Assembly: GCF_010993965.1 (NCBI RefSeq)
Contig: NZ_WIXM01000022.1
Coordinates: 1 to 62,208, forward strand
Source: Gracilibacillus sp. YIM 98692
GTDB taxonomy: Bacteria > Bacillota > Bacilli > Bacillales > Amphibacillaceae
Reading direction: 5' to 3'
DNA: 62,208 nt
Part shown: positions 10,124 through 19,358 of the stretch, one piece after another
How the letters are laid out: every line of letters begins with the position of its first letter
How positions within the stretch are numbered: position 1 is the stretch's first letter
The notes under the pieces: generated by a model
Database searches by the model: none
Told to the model about the DNA's origin: nothing
What the model saw: the letters and a program-made list of their open reading frames with translations, nothing else
Made by a program: the position numbers and the translations under genes

Positions 10124-11590
10124 ATGGGAAATGATGTTCGTGTTAGGTATGCGCCCAGTCCAACAGGTCATTTACACATTGGAAATGCGCGTACGGCATT
10201 ATTTAATTACTTATATGCAAAACATTTAGGAGGTTCGTTTATCATTCGGACAGAAGATACTGATGATAAACGAAATGTAGAAGGCGGCGAGGAAAGCCAG
10301 CTTCAATATTTAAAATGGTTAGGTATAGAATGGGATGAAGGTGCAGATATTGGCGGTGATTACGGACCATACCGTCAAACAGAAAGATTAGACCTTTATC
10401 AAAAATATGTAGATGAGTTGCTAGAAAGAGGGTTGGCATATAAATGCTATATGACAGAAGAGGAGCTTGAAAATGAGCGTGAAGAGCAACGTGCAAACGG
10501 GCAAGTTCCAAAATATTCCGGTGCGCATCGAGATTTGACCGATGAGCAAATCAAGCAATTCGAAGCGGAAGGAAGAAAGCCAAGCATACGTTTCCGTGTA
10601 CCGGGTAATCAAACATATACTTTCCAAGATATCGTTCGTGGAAAGATAACCTTTGAGTCCAGTGACTTTGGGGATTGGGTTATGGTAAAGAAAAACGGTA
10701 TTCCTACGTATAACTTTGCCGTTGCTATTGATGACCACTTAATGAAAATTAGTCATGTTCTACGAGGAGAAGAACATATTTCTAATACACCTAAGCAAAT
10801 GATGGTCTTCCAATCGTTTGAGTGGGAGCCGCCTCGTTATGGTCATATGACGCTTATTTTAAATGAAAACCGCAAGAAGTTAAGTAAGAGAGATGAGCAT
10901 ATCCTGCAATTTATTGAACAATATAAAAACTTAGGATACTTACCACAAGCTCTATTTAACTTTATAACATTGTTGGGCTGGTCACCAGTTGGGGAGGAGG
11001 AACTCTTCTCACAAAAAGAATTTATTGAAATGTTCGATCCAGAAAGATTATCAACATCACCAGCGATCTTTGATCCAGCTAAATTGAAATGGATGAACAA
11101 TCAATATATGAAGCAAGCTTCATTAAACAAAGTAGTTGAATTAAGCCTTCCGCATTTAATAAAAGCAGGGAAGTTGCCTACTGAAATGAATGATTCACAA
11201 AAAAAGTGGGCAGAAGAGCTTATAAGTTTGTTCCATGACCAGCTATCTTATGGTGCAGAAATTGTAGAACTGACGGATTTATTCTTTAAAACAGATATCA
11301 CTTATAATGATGAAGCAATGGAAGTATTAAAAGGGGAACAAGTTCCTGAAGTTTTATCCGCCTTTTTAAATCAATTTAACGATTTAGATACATTGTCACC
11401 AGAAGATATTAAAGCTAGCATTAAGGCAACACAGAAGGAAACAAAACAAAAAGGGAAAAAGTTATTTATGCCGATTCGTGTTGCAACAACAGGTGAAGCA
11501 CATGGCCCAGAGCTGCCGAATGCAATTTACTTATTGGGTAAAGATATTGTGTCAGCTAGGTTGGAAAAAGTATTACAAATGATCAAATAA
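10124..11590 (+). CDS. gltX: glutamyl-tRNA synthetase
   Basis: This class I synthetase charges tRNA-Glu, and in Bacillaceae also tRNA-Gln for later amidation. The 488-residue protein has the HIGH-type motif HIGN (18-21), the KMSKS-type KLSKR (252-256) and the C-terminal anticodon-binding domain. The ATG at 10124 gives the normal N-terminus and has gggaagggag upstream. A longer in-frame start at 10055 would add 23 residues of low-complexity leader and was rejected. Confidence 0.96.
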   Translation: MGNDVRVRYAPSPTGHLHIGNARTALFNYLYAKHLGGSFIIRTEDTDDKRNVEGGEESQLQYLKWLGIEWDEGADIGGDYGPYRQTERLDLYQKYVDELLERGLAYKCYMTEEELENEREEQRANGQVPKYSGAHRDLTDEQIKQFEAEGRKPSIRFRVPGNQTYTFQDIVRGKITFESSDFGDWVMVKKNGIPTYNFAVAIDDHLMKISHVLRGEEHISNTPKQMMVFQSFEWEPPRYGHMTLILNENRKKLSKRDEHILQFIEQYKNLGYLPQALFNFITLLGWSPVGEEELFSQKEFIEMFDPERLSTSPAIFDPAKLKWMNNQYMKQASLNKVVELSLPHLIKAGKLPTEMNDSQKKWAEELISLFHDQLSYGAEIVELTDLFFKTDITYNDEAMEVLKGEQVPEVLSAFLNQFNDLDTLSPEDIKASIKATQKETKQKGKKLFMPIRVATTGEAHGPELPNAIYLLGKDIVSARLEKVLQMIK

Positions 11591-11639
11591 GTAGCACGAC
11601 CAAGGTATTATAATATAATATAGAATAAAAAGTGATCGT

Positions 11640-11880
11640 TGAAGGGGAGAAGTAAAAAGCATTTTTTGCTTGCACAGAGAAAACCATCTACGGCTGAGAG
11701 TGGTTGAAGCACATGCTTTTGAAATGCACCTCTGAGTTCTAGCCTGAATCACGGAGTAGGGTTAGACGGTAACTGCCGTTATCAGTGAAAGGGAGAGGTA
11801 AGTTATCTTAAACCTCTAAACAGAGTGGAACCGCGTAATTAACGTCTCTGTGTCATCATGACACAGAGGCGTTTTTTTAT
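11640..11880 (+). promoter_or_regulatory. cysteine T-box riboswitch of cysE-cysS
   Basis: A leader of about 240 nt contains the T-box core around gtggaaccgcg (11826-11836). A terminator follows: acgtctctgtgtca with tgacacagaggcgt, then seven T (to about 11878). Within Stem I the triplet TGC at 11725-11727, preceded by GAA and followed by A, fits a cysteine specifier, matching the downstream cysE and cysS. Uncharged tRNA-Cys should stabilize the antiterminator and switch on both genes. The specifier assignment comes from sequence context, not from a full structure model. Confidence 0.92.
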
Positions 11881-12002
11881 AAAATAAGGAGAATGGCGGT
11901 TGTTTATAAATCTGATGTGCTGATTGAATAAGCAGATGGCTTAGCACTCACTAAGTTTAGTGTGATGAGAGAGAGATCTAAGTTAAAGGGAGGGGAGGAC
12001 AA

Positions 12003-12662
12003 ATGAGCTTCTTTCGTATATTAAAACAAGATATTGATGTGGTTTTTGACCAAGACCCTGCTGCTCGCACTTATTTTGAAGTATGTTTAACTTATTCAGG
12101 ATTACATGCGATATGGGCGCACCGTATTGCTCATGCCTTATATAGAAAAAAATTTTTCTTCATCGCTCGTTCTATTTCACAGATCAGCCGCTTTTTTACA
12201 GGGATCGAAATTCACCCTGGAGCCAAGATAGGAAAACGTTTCTTTATCGACCATGGTATGGGAGTCGTCATTGGTGAAACGTGCGAAATAGGAGATAATG
12301 TCACCATTTACCAAGGCGTGACACTTGGAGGAACCGGAAAGGAAAAAGGAAAGAGGCACCCAACCATTTGTGATAATGCGTTAATCGCAACAGGAGCTAA
12401 AGTATTAGGTTCAATTGTGATTGGGGAAAGCTCTAAAGTAGGGGCTGGTTCTGTTGTGTTAAAAGACGTCCCAGATCATTCCACTATTGTTGGAATTCCA
12501 GGGCGTGTGGTCATTCAAAATGGAGAAAAAGTTAGAACAGACTTGGATCACCATAAATTACCAGATCCTGTTAGTGAAGTTTTTAAAGAAATGGATCAGC
12601 AAATTACCTCATTGAAAAAAGAGATAGAAGAAATAAAAGGAGTGAAACGTGATGACGATTAG
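12003..12662 (+). CDS. cysE: serine O-acetyltransferase
   Basis: CysE acetylates serine to O-acetylserine, the first committed step of cysteine synthesis. The 219-residue protein has an N-terminal helical domain and a left-handed beta-helix made of hexapeptide repeats (about 65-165), with the catalytic-region segments [11 protein letters not shown] and [10 protein letters not shown] gggagggga ribosome site precedes the ATG. The gene lies about 120 bp after the T-box terminator, and its 3' end overlaps cysS by 11 bp. Confidence 0.96.
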   Translation: MSFFRILKQDIDVVFDQDPAARTYFEVCLTYSGLHAIWAHRIAHALYRKKFFFIARSISQISRFFTGIEIHPGAKIGKRFFIDHGMGVVIGETCEIGDNVTIYQGVTLGGTGKEKGKRHPTICDNALIATGAKVLGSIVIGESSKVGAGSVVLKDVPDHSTIVGIPGRVVIQNGEKVRTDLDHHKLPDPVSEVFKEMDQQITSLKKEIEEIKGVKRDDD

Positions 12663-14052
12663 CATATATAATACTTTAACTCGAAAAAAAGAAACATTTC
12701 AGCCCCTGGAAGAAGGGCGTGTCAAAATGTATGTTTGCGGGCCAACTGTCTATAATTATATTCATATCGGGAATGCCCGCCCGGCGATTGTGTTTGATAC
12801 GGTCAGAAGATATTTCGAGCATAAAGGTTATCAAGTCGATTACGTGCTCAACTTTACCGATGTCGATGATAAATTAATTAAAGCTGCTAACGAACTTGGA
12901 GAAGAAGTGCCAACCATTGCAGAACGCTTTATTCAGGCTTATAAAGAAGATGTAGGTGCATTAGGAGTTAAGGAGGCGGTCCATCACCCGCGTGTGACGG
13001 AAACGATGGATGATATTATTCAGTTTATCCAAACATTAATAGATAAAGGTCATGCGTATGAAGCAGATGGAGATGTTTATTTCAAAACACGTTCTTTTGA
13101 AAATTATGGGAAATTATCTCATCAGTCTATAGATGAATTAAGGTCTGGGGCGAGAATTCAAGTTGGTGAAAAGAAGCAAGACCCAATAGATTTTGCATTA
13201 TGGAAACAAGCGAAGAATGGAGAAATTGCGTGGTCCTCTCCTTGGGGAGAAGGCCGCCCAGGGTGGCATATAGAGTGTTCAGCTATGGCGAAAAAGTATC
13301 TAGGGGAAACGATTGATATTCACGCTGGAGGGCAAGACTTAGCATTTCCGCATCATGAAAATGAAATTGCTCAGTCAGAAGCAAGTACAGGAAAATCTTT
13401 CGCTAATTATTGGATGCATAATGGCTATATTAATATTGATAATGAAAAAATGTCGAAATCATTAGGAAACTTTGTTTTAGCTCATGATTTGATTAAACGA
13501 CATGATCCAAGAGTATTAAGATTTTTTATGTTAAGTGTCCACTATCGTAATCCGATTAACTTTAGTGATTCTTTGTTAGCAAGTGCGAAAAAGAGCTTTG
13601 ATCGTATAGAAAATGTGCTTACCAATCTAGAGCATCGCAAACAATCAAGCTTAGATATCGTGGAAGGATCTGATGAATGGCTAGAAAAAATTAAGCAATA
13701 TGAAATAGCTTTTGAGAAGGAAATGGATGATGATTTCAATACAGCTAATGCGATTGCTGTGATATTTGATTTAGTTAAAGAAGCCAATGTCTATCTAGAA
13801 TTAAAGCAGACACATACAAAAGTGATCGAAGCTTTAGAAAAGATTTTCCATGACTGGCTAAATATTTTAGGCATTACAAGGAACCAAGCGGATGAATTAT
13901 TAGATGAAGAGGTTGAAGCACTTATTGAACAACGTATTGAAGCACGAAGAAATAAAGATTTCCAACTCGCAGATAAAATTCGCGATGATTTAAAAGAACG
14001 CCAGATTATATTAGAAGACACGCCTCAAGGCACCCGGTGGAAACGAGGTTAA
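12652..14052 (+). CDS. cysS: cysteinyl-tRNA synthetase
   Basis: The enzyme charges tRNA-Cys. The 466-residue protein has HIGN (38-41), KMSKS (266-270) and the zinc ligands expected of CysRS: Cys29, the Cys in HIECSAMA near 209, and the His/Glu pair in FPHHENE. The ATG at 12652 is 9 bases after aaaggag; a GTG one codon earlier is less likely. The overlap with cysE and the shared T-box link cysteine supply with tRNA charging. Confidence 0.97.
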   Translation: MTISIYNTLTRKKETFQPLEEGRVKMYVCGPTVYNYIHIGNARPAIVFDTVRRYFEHKGYQVDYVLNFTDVDDKLIKAANELGEEVPTIAERFIQAYKEDVGALGVKEAVHHPRVTETMDDIIQFIQTLIDKGHAYEADGDVYFKTRSFENYGKLSHQSIDELRSGARIQVGEKKQDPIDFALWKQAKNGEIAWSSPWGEGRPGWHIECSAMAKKYLGETIDIHAGGQDLAFPHHENEIAQSEASTGKSFANYWMHNGYINIDNEKMSKSLGNFVLAHDLIKRHDPRVLRFFMLSVHYRNPINFSDSLLASAKKSFDRIENVLTNLEHRKQSSLDIVEGSDEWLEKIKQYEIAFEKEMDDDFNTANAIAVIFDLVKEANVYLELKQTHTKVIEALEKIFHDWLNILGITRNQADELLDEEVEALIEQRIEARRNKDFQLADKIRDDLKERQIILEDTPQGTRWKRG

Positions 14053-14056
14053 AGTA

Positions 14057-14458
14057 ATGACGGATGTAAAAGAAATAAAAAGTTTAGCATTAGCTTATAT
14101 GGGGGATGTCGTTTATGAAAAGTATGTGCGAGAACATTTAATTCGACAAGGAAAAGTACAAGTACAACAGTTGCACCAACATGCGGTTCAATTTGTAAAA
14201 GCGACAGCTCAGGCAGAAGTAATTCACTATTGGTTAAACCATAATATATTAACCGAAGAAGAAATGTCAATTGTTCGGAGGGGACGAAATGCTAAGTCTG
14301 GTTCCGTCCCCAAAAACACAAGTATGCAAGCCTATCGATATAGTACAGCTTTTGAAGCTTTAATAGGATACCTATATCTTGATCAGCGTCATAAAAGGCT
14401 GGAAGAATTAATTGCCCAAGCGATTGACTTCACAAAGGAAGGAGATGGATACATGTGA
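14057..14458 (+). CDS. mrnC: Mini-ribonuclease III
   Basis: MrnC is a homodimeric RNase III catalytic domain without a double-stranded RNA-binding domain; in Bacillus it matures 23S rRNA. The 133-residue protein shows the N-terminal LALAYMGDVVYE signature (catalytic Asp) and the C-terminal TAFEALIGYLYL signature (catalytic Glu). It starts 4 bases after cysS and overlaps rlmB by 4 bases. Confidence 0.95.
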   Translation: MTDVKEIKSLALAYMGDVVYEKYVREHLIRQGKVQVQQLHQHAVQFVKATAQAEVIHYWLNHNILTEEEMSIVRRGRNAKSGSVPKNTSMQAYRYSTAFEALIGYLYLDQRHKRLEELIAQAIDFTKEGDGYM

Positions 14459-15201
14459 ACGGAGAGTGGATTATAGGAAAAAATACCGTTATCGAAGCGA
14501 TGCAATCAAGTAGACCTGTAGAAAAGCTTTATATAGCTGAAAATTTAAATTCGTCTTTAGTAAATAAATTACAAGGACTAGCTAGAGGAAAAAACACGGT
14601 TATGCAGCGTGTTCCAAAAAAGAAATTAGATCAAATGGTATCAGGGAATCATCAAGGCATTGCAGCCTTAGTTGCGGCTTATGAATATGCTGATTTAGAT
14701 TCTATATTTAAATTAGCACAAAATAAACAAGAGGAGCCATTCTTTCTCATATTAGATGAAATGGAAGATCCGCACAATTTAGGGTCCATTCTCCGCACAG
14801 CGGATGCAACAGGGGTACATGGTGTTATTATTCCTAAACGAAGAGCTGTGGGGTTAACGGCCACAGTGGCTAAAACTTCAGTTGGTGCCATTGAACATGT
14901 TCCGGTTGTTCGTGTAACAAACATTGCTCAGACGATAGATGAATTAAAAGAGAAGCAAGTTTGGGTTGTTGGTACAGAAATGAATGCTACAGAAGATTAC
15001 CGTCAATTAGATGGCCATATACCAATGGCGCTCGTCGTTGGTAATGAAGGTAAAGGAATGAGTCGGTTAGTTCGAAAAAAATGCGATTGGACAGTGAGTC
15101 TTCCAATGGTAGGTCACGTTTCTTCCCTAAACGCTTCAGTTGCTGCAGGCATTTTAATGTATGAAATTTATCGTAAAAGGTTCCCAAACGGTGAAGGGTA
15201 A
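14455..15201 (+). CDS. rlmB: 23S rRNA 2'-O-ribose methyltransferase, RlmB type
   Basis: This SPOUT (TrmH-family) enzyme methylates ribose at one 23S rRNA guanosine in the family. The 248-residue protein has an N-terminal L30e-like substrate-binding domain and a C-terminal knotted domain. SAM-site motifs DPHNLGSILRTA, VGNEGKGMS and LNASVAAGI are present. The GTG start overlaps the mrnC stop, and the stop overlaps rae1 by one base. Confidence 0.94.
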   Translation: MNGEWIIGKNTVIEAMQSSRPVEKLYIAENLNSSLVNKLQGLARGKNTVMQRVPKKKLDQMVSGNHQGIAALVAAYEYADLDSIFKLAQNKQEEPFFLILDEMEDPHNLGSILRTADATGVHGVIIPKRRAVGLTATVAKTSVGAIEHVPVVRVTNIAQTIDELKEKQVWVVGTEMNATEDYRQLDGHIPMALVVGNEGKGMSRLVRKKCDWTVSLPMVGHVSSLNASVAAGILMYEIYRKRFPNGEG

Positions 15202-15710
15202 TGGATGTTTTATTAGTAGATGGCTATAACATGATCGGAGCATGGGAGGAGTTGAAGCAATTAAGAGAGAAGGATCTTGAAAAAGCACGATTACTTTTAA
15301 TTGAGAAAATGGCAGAATATCAAGCATACCGTCATCAAAAAGTAATTATAGTTTTTGATGCGTATGAAGTAAGAGGTATAGAAAATAGACAACAGGAGTA
15401 TAAAGTAGATGTCATTTTTACAAAAGAAAACGAAACGGCTGACCAATGTATCGAACGATTAGTAAAAGAATTTAAAAACGTCAAAACAAAAGTTTATGTG
15501 GCAACATCTGATTATACAGAACAGCGTACCATTTTTGCTCAGGGCGCTTTTCGTATATCAGCAAGGGAGCTGCAAATTGAATGGAACAATATTCAAAAGG
15601 AAATTGCTAATGATATAAGAGAACATCAACAAAAGAAAATCAAGAGTAAAATCCCGATTAGTGATGATATTTTACAAGTTTTTGAAAAATGGCGCCGAGG
15701 AAATGAATGA
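15201..15710 (+). CDS. rae1: ribosome-associated endoribonuclease Rae1 (YacP)
   Basis: Rae1 is a NYN/PIN-like nuclease that enters the ribosomal A site and cleaves certain mRNAs during translation in B. subtilis. The 169-residue protein starts with VDGYNMIG, which carries the first acidic residue, followed by IVFDAYEV and the TSDYTEQ region. These preserve the acidic metal-binding residues of NYN domains. It is coupled to rlmB by a one-base overlap and is the last gene before the sigH promoter. Confidence 0.92.
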   Translation: MDVLLVDGYNMIGAWEELKQLREKDLEKARLLLIEKMAEYQAYRHQKVIIVFDAYEVRGIENRQQEYKVDVIFTKENETADQCIERLVKEFKNVKTKVYVATSDYTEQRTIFAQGAFRISARELQIEWNNIQKEIANDIREHQQKKIKSKIPISDDILQVFEKWRRGNE

Positions 15711-15716
15711 GTTATG

Positions 15717-15746
15717 TTGACGCAGTTAAAGCGCTTCCTGTATAAT
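15717..15746 (+). promoter_or_regulatory. SigA-type promoter of sigH
   Basis: TTGACG (15717-15722) and a perfect TATAAT (15741-15746) are 18 bp apart and about 65 bp upstream of the sigH start. Confidence 0.8.
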
Positions 15747-15812
15747 ATTGCTATTATCAGTCTGCTATATCTATTTTTTGGCACATAGCCAGGAGGAGTC
15801 TGACAGACCGCC

Positions 15813-16457
15813 ATGCACACAGAAAATATGAACCCAGATTTTCAGTTGTTAGACGATAATGAATTGGTGTTACTTGTAAAAAAGGGGAATACACAGGCAC
15901 TTGAATTTTTAATACAAAAATACAAATCATTTGTACGAGCAAAAGCAAAGACTTATTTTTTAGTTGGTGCTGATCATGAGGATATCACACAGGAAGGGAT
16001 GATAGGCTTATACAAAGCGATAAGAGATTATCAAACTGATAAATTATCCTCTTTTAAAGCTTTTGCAGAGTTATGTATTACGAGACAAATCATAACGGCA
16101 ATAAAGACTGCTACAAGACAAAAGCATATGCCGCTGAACTCCTATGTCTCTTTGGATAAGCCGATGTATGATGATAATACAGATAGAACATTATTAGACG
16201 TGCTAGAAGCAACGATCACGATTGATCCACAAGAATTGATTGTCAGCAGGGAAAGATATGGAGATATGGAGCATAAGTTAGCAGAATTGTTAAGTGATTT
16301 AGAAAAGGAAGTGTTATTATTATATTTAGATGGGAAGTCGTATGAAGAGATGTCAGCAGAACTGAATAGACATTCTAAATCAATTGACAATGCTCTGCAG
16401 CGTGTAAAGAGAAAGCTGGAAAGATATTTAGAAGAAAGTGATATACATATCACCTAG
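15813..16457 (+). CDS. sigH: RNA polymerase sigma factor SigH
   Basis: SigH directs early-sporulation and competence transcription. The 214-residue protein has sigma region 2 (about 50-115: KAKTYFLVGADHEDITQEGMIG core) and a region 4 helix-turn-helix near the C-terminus (SYEEMSAELNRHSKSIDNAL core). Both are characteristic of SigH. The ATG is the only usable in-frame start after a stop at 15800. The ribosome site aggagg (15791-15796) is unusually far, about 16 bases, but a small palindrome between them could shorten the distance. Confidence 0.96.
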   Translation: MHTENMNPDFQLLDDNELVLLVKKGNTQALEFLIQKYKSFVRAKAKTYFLVGADHEDITQEGMIGLYKAIRDYQTDKLSSFKAFAELCITRQIITAIKTATRQKHMPLNSYVSLDKPMYDDNTDRTLLDVLEATITIDPQELIVSRERYGDMEHKLAELLSDLEKEVLLLYLDGKSYEEMSAELNRHSKSIDNALQRVKRKLERYLEESDIHIT

Positions 16458-16489
16458 TTTTCTATTGATATATCCTATCGCCAATGTCG

Positions 16490-16518
16490 TTGACAGGGGT
16501 ATTCAACCGTGCTACATT
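16490..16518 (+). promoter_or_regulatory. SigA promoter of rpmGB-secE
   Basis: TTGACA (16490-16495), a 17-bp spacer and TACATT (16513-16518) lie just after sigH and 39 bp before rpmGB. Confidence 0.72.
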
Positions 16519-16556
16519 AGTACAAGTGATAACCCTAAGTTTGGGGTGGATAAAAA

Positions 16557-16703
16557 ATGGGTAAAAAAATAGTTCTAGCTTGTGAGGTTTGTCAAACAAG
16601 AAACTATAGTACGGAGAAGAATATATCCGACACAAGCCGGCTAGAAGTAAAGAAATTTTGCAAAACGTGTAAGCGGCATACCATACATCGAGAAACAAAA
16701 TAG
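16557..16703 (+). CDS. rpmGB: 50S ribosomal protein L33 (zinc form)
   Basis: This 48-residue basic protein has two CxxC pairs (Cys9/Cys12 and Cys35/Cys38), as in the zinc-binding L33 paralog. Its sigH-rpmG-secE-nusG position is the usual one. The ATG follows a ttggggtgga ribosome site. It is a small structural protein of the large subunit near the E site. Confidence 0.93.
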   Translation: MGKKIVLACEVCQTRNYSTEKNISDTSRLEVKKFCKTCKRHTIHRETK

Positions 16704-16741
16704 ATCTACCGGTAGTGAAAGACAGTTTGGAGGTACCTTCT

Positions 16742-16921
16742 GTGAAACCAGTAACTTTTTTGAAAAATGTAAACCGTGAAATGAAAAAAGTATCATGGCC
16801 AAGAGGTCAAGAATTAACGCGCTATACGATTACAGTCATTGTTACTGTAGCATTTATTACCATATTCTTTGCTGTGATAGATTTAGGCATTACTCAAATT
16901 CTTAATCTGTTATTTGAATAA
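16742..16921 (+). CDS. secE: preprotein translocase subunit SecE
   Basis: SecE clamps the SecY channel. The GTG at 16742 gives 59 residues, the usual Bacillaceae length, and has ggaggt 7 bases upstream. A start at 16715 would bury that ribosome site inside the gene. A cytoplasmic amphipathic helix with the conserved EMKKVSWP segment precedes one membrane helix (about 28-55). Confidence 0.93.
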   Translation: MKPVTFLKNVNREMKKVSWPRGQELTRYTITVIVTVAFITIFFAVIDLGITQILNLLFE

Positions 16922-16961
16922 ATTGCTATGATATAGTTATAATGTTATTAAATATGTAAGC

Positions 16962-16986
16962 AAAAACCCGTTAGGCGGGTTTTTTA
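16962..16986 (+). terminator. intrinsic terminator between secE and nusG
   Basis: A GC-rich stem (acccg/cgggt with flanking A-T pairs) and a six-T tract follow secE by about 40 bp. Read-through probably supplies some nusG transcript. Confidence 0.85.
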
Positions 16987-17059
16987 ATTGCAATGAAATC
17001 GATCGATATAAATTGAAGATATTTAAGGGAGGGAAGGGCGAGGTAAAGCCCCTCATAAC

Positions 17060-17596
17060 ATGGAAAAAAGATGGTATGTCGTGCATACGTATTCAGGATA
17101 TGAAAACAAAGTAAAGACCAATTTAGAAAAGCGTCTAGAATCCATGGGCATGGAAGATAAAATTTTTAGAGTGCTTGTACCAGAAGATGAAGAGACGGAA
17201 ATTAAAAATGGTAAGAAAAAAGTTGCAAAAAAGAAGGTTTTCCCTGGATATGTGTTAGCAGAAATGGTGATGACGGATGATTCATGGTATGTTGTCCGTA
17301 ACACACCAGGTGTAACAGGGTTTGTTGGCTCTGCTGGATCTGGTTCTAAACCGACCCCTTTATTAGAGGAAGAAGTGGAAACTATCTTAAAAAGAATGGG
17401 ATATGATGAACCGGTTACTGAAGTCGACTTTGAACTGAATGAAACGGTGGAAGTAATCGATGGACCTTTCAATAATTTCTCTGGAACGATTGAAAAAATC
17501 GACTTAGATAAACAAAAAGTAAAAGTACATGTAAACATGTTTGGAAGGGAAACTCCTGTTGAACTAGATTTTTCACAGGTTAAAAAATTATCTTAA
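17060..17596 (+). CDS. nusG: transcription elongation/termination factor NusG
   Basis: NusG binds RNA polymerase at the clamp and, in Bacillus, promotes pausing. The 178-residue protein has an N-terminal NGN domain (WYVVHTYSGYE start; FPGYVL and NTPGVTGFVG segments) and a C-terminal KOW domain (about 125-175, VIDGPFNNFSG). The ATG gives the standard N-terminus. No ribosome site lies at normal distance: aagggaggg is about 26 bases upstream and gaggt about 15, so initiation may involve local RNA folding. Confidence 0.96.
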   Translation: MEKRWYVVHTYSGYENKVKTNLEKRLESMGMEDKIFRVLVPEDEETEIKNGKKKVAKKKVFPGYVLAEMVMTDDSWYVVRNTPGVTGFVGSAGSGSKPTPLLEEEVETILKRMGYDEPVTEVDFELNETVEVIDGPFNNFSGTIEKIDLDKQKVKVHVNMFGRETPVELDFSQVKKLS

Positions 17597-17661
17597 TAGC
17601 TTAGGTCTCCTTAAAAGCAATCAACAGAAATTGGGAGATTTAAAAAAAATGCTCTACCCAC

Positions 17662-17690
17662 TTGCATTTTATGTAGAATAATGCTAAAAT
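17662..17690 (+). promoter_or_regulatory. promoter of rplK-rplA
   Basis: TTGCAT (17662-17667), 17 bp and TAAAAT (17685-17690) with an extended -10 TG (TGCTAAAAT) lie about 105 bp before rplK, leaving an mRNA leader of about 100 nt. Confidence 0.75.
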
Positions 17691-17796
17691 TCTTATGTTC
17701 GTTATGCCTCGAGTATAAGGTTTAATTTAGCATATGAAATGAGTGGGAGGGTGTTTGACCCTATTACCACATCACGGACTTAAGGAGGTGTGTCTC

Positions 17797-18222
17797 GTGG
17801 CTAAAAAAGTAGAAACAGTTGTAAAACTACAAATTCCAGCAGGAAAAGCGAATCCAGCACCGCCAGTTGGGCCGGCATTAGGTCAAGCGGGTATTAATAT
17901 TATGGGATTTTGTAAAGAGTTCAACGCTCAAACACAGGATCAAGCTGGTATGATTATTCCAGTAGAAATTACGGTTTTTGAGGACCGTTCATTTACATTT
18001 ATTACAAAAACTCCACCAGCAGCAGTATTGCTTAAGAAAGCAGCTGGTATTGAATCAGCGTCAGGTGAACCTAACCGCAATAAAGTTGCGACATTAAAAC
18101 GCGACAAGGTTAAAGAAATCGCAGAAGTGAAAATGCCTGACTTGAATGCTGCTGATGTAGATGCTGCAATGCGTATGGTTGAAGGAACTGCACGCAGCAT
18201 GGGCATCGTTATCGAAGACTAA
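17797..18222 (+). CDS. rplK: 50S ribosomal protein L11
   Basis: L11 forms the GTPase-associated stalk base and is needed for stringent-response sensing by RelA. The 141-residue product from GTG 17797 is full length, with the proline-rich [12 protein letters not shown] hinge near residues 18-30 and the C-terminal 23S-binding domain. The ribosome site is aaggaggtg. A start at 17743 would run through that site and was rejected. Confidence 0.97.
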   Translation: MAKKVETVVKLQIPAGKANPAPPVGPALGQAGINIMGFCKEFNAQTQDQAGMIIPVEITVFEDRSFTFITKTPPAAVLLKKAAGIESASGEPNRNKVATLKRDKVKEIAEVKMPDLNAADVDAAMRMVEGTARSMGIVIED

Positions 18223-18238
18223 TCTCACAGCTTTGTAG

Positions 18239-18352
18239 CAAAAGCGGAAGGTTGCGGTAGTGGAGGAACGCTTCATCGTCGCAACCTTTACTAATGAAGG
18301 CATTTAATGAATATATGATTGTATAGATATACAAATAGATGTTCCGCTTTTG
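18239..18352 (+). promoter_or_regulatory. branched RNA structure between rplK and rplA
   Basis: A perfect 11-bp long-range stem (18239-18249 with 18342-18352) encloses two further hairpins. These are ggttgcg/cgcaacc (18250-18256 with 18280-18286) and the palindrome ttgtatagatatacaa (18319-18334). No reading frame explains this 177-nt gap. A regulatory role, for example L1 feedback, is inferred only from position. Confidence 0.6.
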
Positions 18353-18399
18353 AAAGTGGGAGGTATAACCGTTAAAACCACATGAAGGAGGAAATAATA

Positions 18400-19095
18400 A
18401 TGGCAAAGAAAACAAAAAGACAACAAGAAGCTCAAAAGCTTGTTGATCGTTCAAAAGCATATGAAGCAAAAGAAGCATTAGAATTAGTACAAAAAACTTC
18501 TAGTGCTAAGTTTGACGAAACAGTTGAAGTGGCATTTCGTTTAGGGGTAGACCCTAAAAAAGCAGATCAGCAAATCCGTGGAGCAATGGTATTGCCGCAC
18601 GGAACTGGTAAAACACAAACCGTTCTAGTTTTTGCAAAAGGTGATAAAGCGAAAGAAGCAGAAGAAGCTGGGGCAGACTACGTAGGTGACCAAGAACTTA
18701 TTAACAAAATTAACCAAGGATGGTTTGAATTTGATGTTGTTGTAGCAACACCAGATATGATGGCTGAAGTTGGTAAGTTAGGTCGAGTATTAGGTCCAAA
18801 AGGTTTAATGCCTAACCCTAAGACAGGCACGGTTACATTCGAAATTGAAAAAGCTGTACAAGAAATTAAAGCTGGTAAAGTAGAATACCGTGTAGACAAG
18901 CAGTCTAATATTCATGTACCAATCGGAAAAGTTTCTTTTGACTTAGATAAGCTTGTAGAAAACTTTAATGCTTTAGCTGATACGATTGTAAAAGCTAAGC
19001 CTCAGGCTGCAAAAGGTATATACCTGCGAAACGTAGCTGTATCTTCTACAATGGGGCCTGGTGTAAAAGTTGATTCATCACCATTCGCAAAATAA
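18400..19095 (+). CDS. rplA: 50S ribosomal protein L1
   Basis: L1 forms the mobile L1 stalk and acts as a translational repressor of its own operon in several bacteria. The 231-residue length is standard and the [16 protein letters not shown] signature is intact. The ATG at 18400 follows aaggaggaaa; the upstream ATG at 18382 precedes the ribosome site and was rejected. Confidence 0.97.
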   Translation: MAKKTKRQQEAQKLVDRSKAYEAKEALELVQKTSSAKFDETVEVAFRLGVDPKKADQQIRGAMVLPHGTGKTQTVLVFAKGDKAKEAEEAGADYVGDQELINKINQGWFEFDVVVATPDMMAEVGKLGRVLGPKGLMPNPKTGTVTFEIEKAVQEIKAGKVEYRVDKQSNIHVPIGKVSFDLDKLVENFNALADTIVKAKPQAAKGIYLRNVAVSSTMGPGVKVDSSPFAK

Positions 19096-19101
19096 TGGGG
19101 C

Positions 19102-19130
19102 TTGACAATAGAGTAAATACCTTGTATAAT
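19102..19130 (+). promoter_or_regulatory. SigA promoter of rplJ-rplL
   Basis: TTGACA (19102-19107) and TATAAT (19125-19130) are separated by 17 bp, both perfect consensus. It lies just after rplA, with the start point near 19137. Confidence 0.9.
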
Positions 19131-19180
19131 TCACAAGGGTTAAGTTAAAAACCATTAATTATGATAAACTTTATACATTA

Positions 19181-19316
19181 TACCGTAGACAGCAGGTGCT
19201 TTTCAGCTTAATTTCCTGCCGAGGTGTGTCTGGATAGATAGCGGTACAGTAAGTATCATCTTATTGTATTTACGTCGATCGATCTGAACCTCCATGTCTA
19301 CATGGAGGTTTTTCTT
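19181..19316 (+). promoter_or_regulatory. L10 leader with attenuator
   Basis: The segment from gtagaca (19185) through gcagg/cctgc (19192-19196 with 19215-19219) and gaggtgtgtct matches the known L10(L12)4-binding ribosomal leader. It ends in a 10-bp intrinsic terminator (19287-19310, then T-rich). gtagaca is exactly complementary to tgtctac (19295-19301) in the terminator loop, so alternative pairing is possible. L10-L12 excess should favour termination, as described for B. subtilis. Confidence 0.9.
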
Positions 19317-19358
19317 TATAGTGGACGGTATAATGATCGAGTAATAGGAGGTGGAATC

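Noticed and set aside
11892-11930. Possible 12-residue leader peptide after the cysE T-box
   Set aside because: Its ribosome site would be only one base from the ATG and it has no run of regulatory codons.
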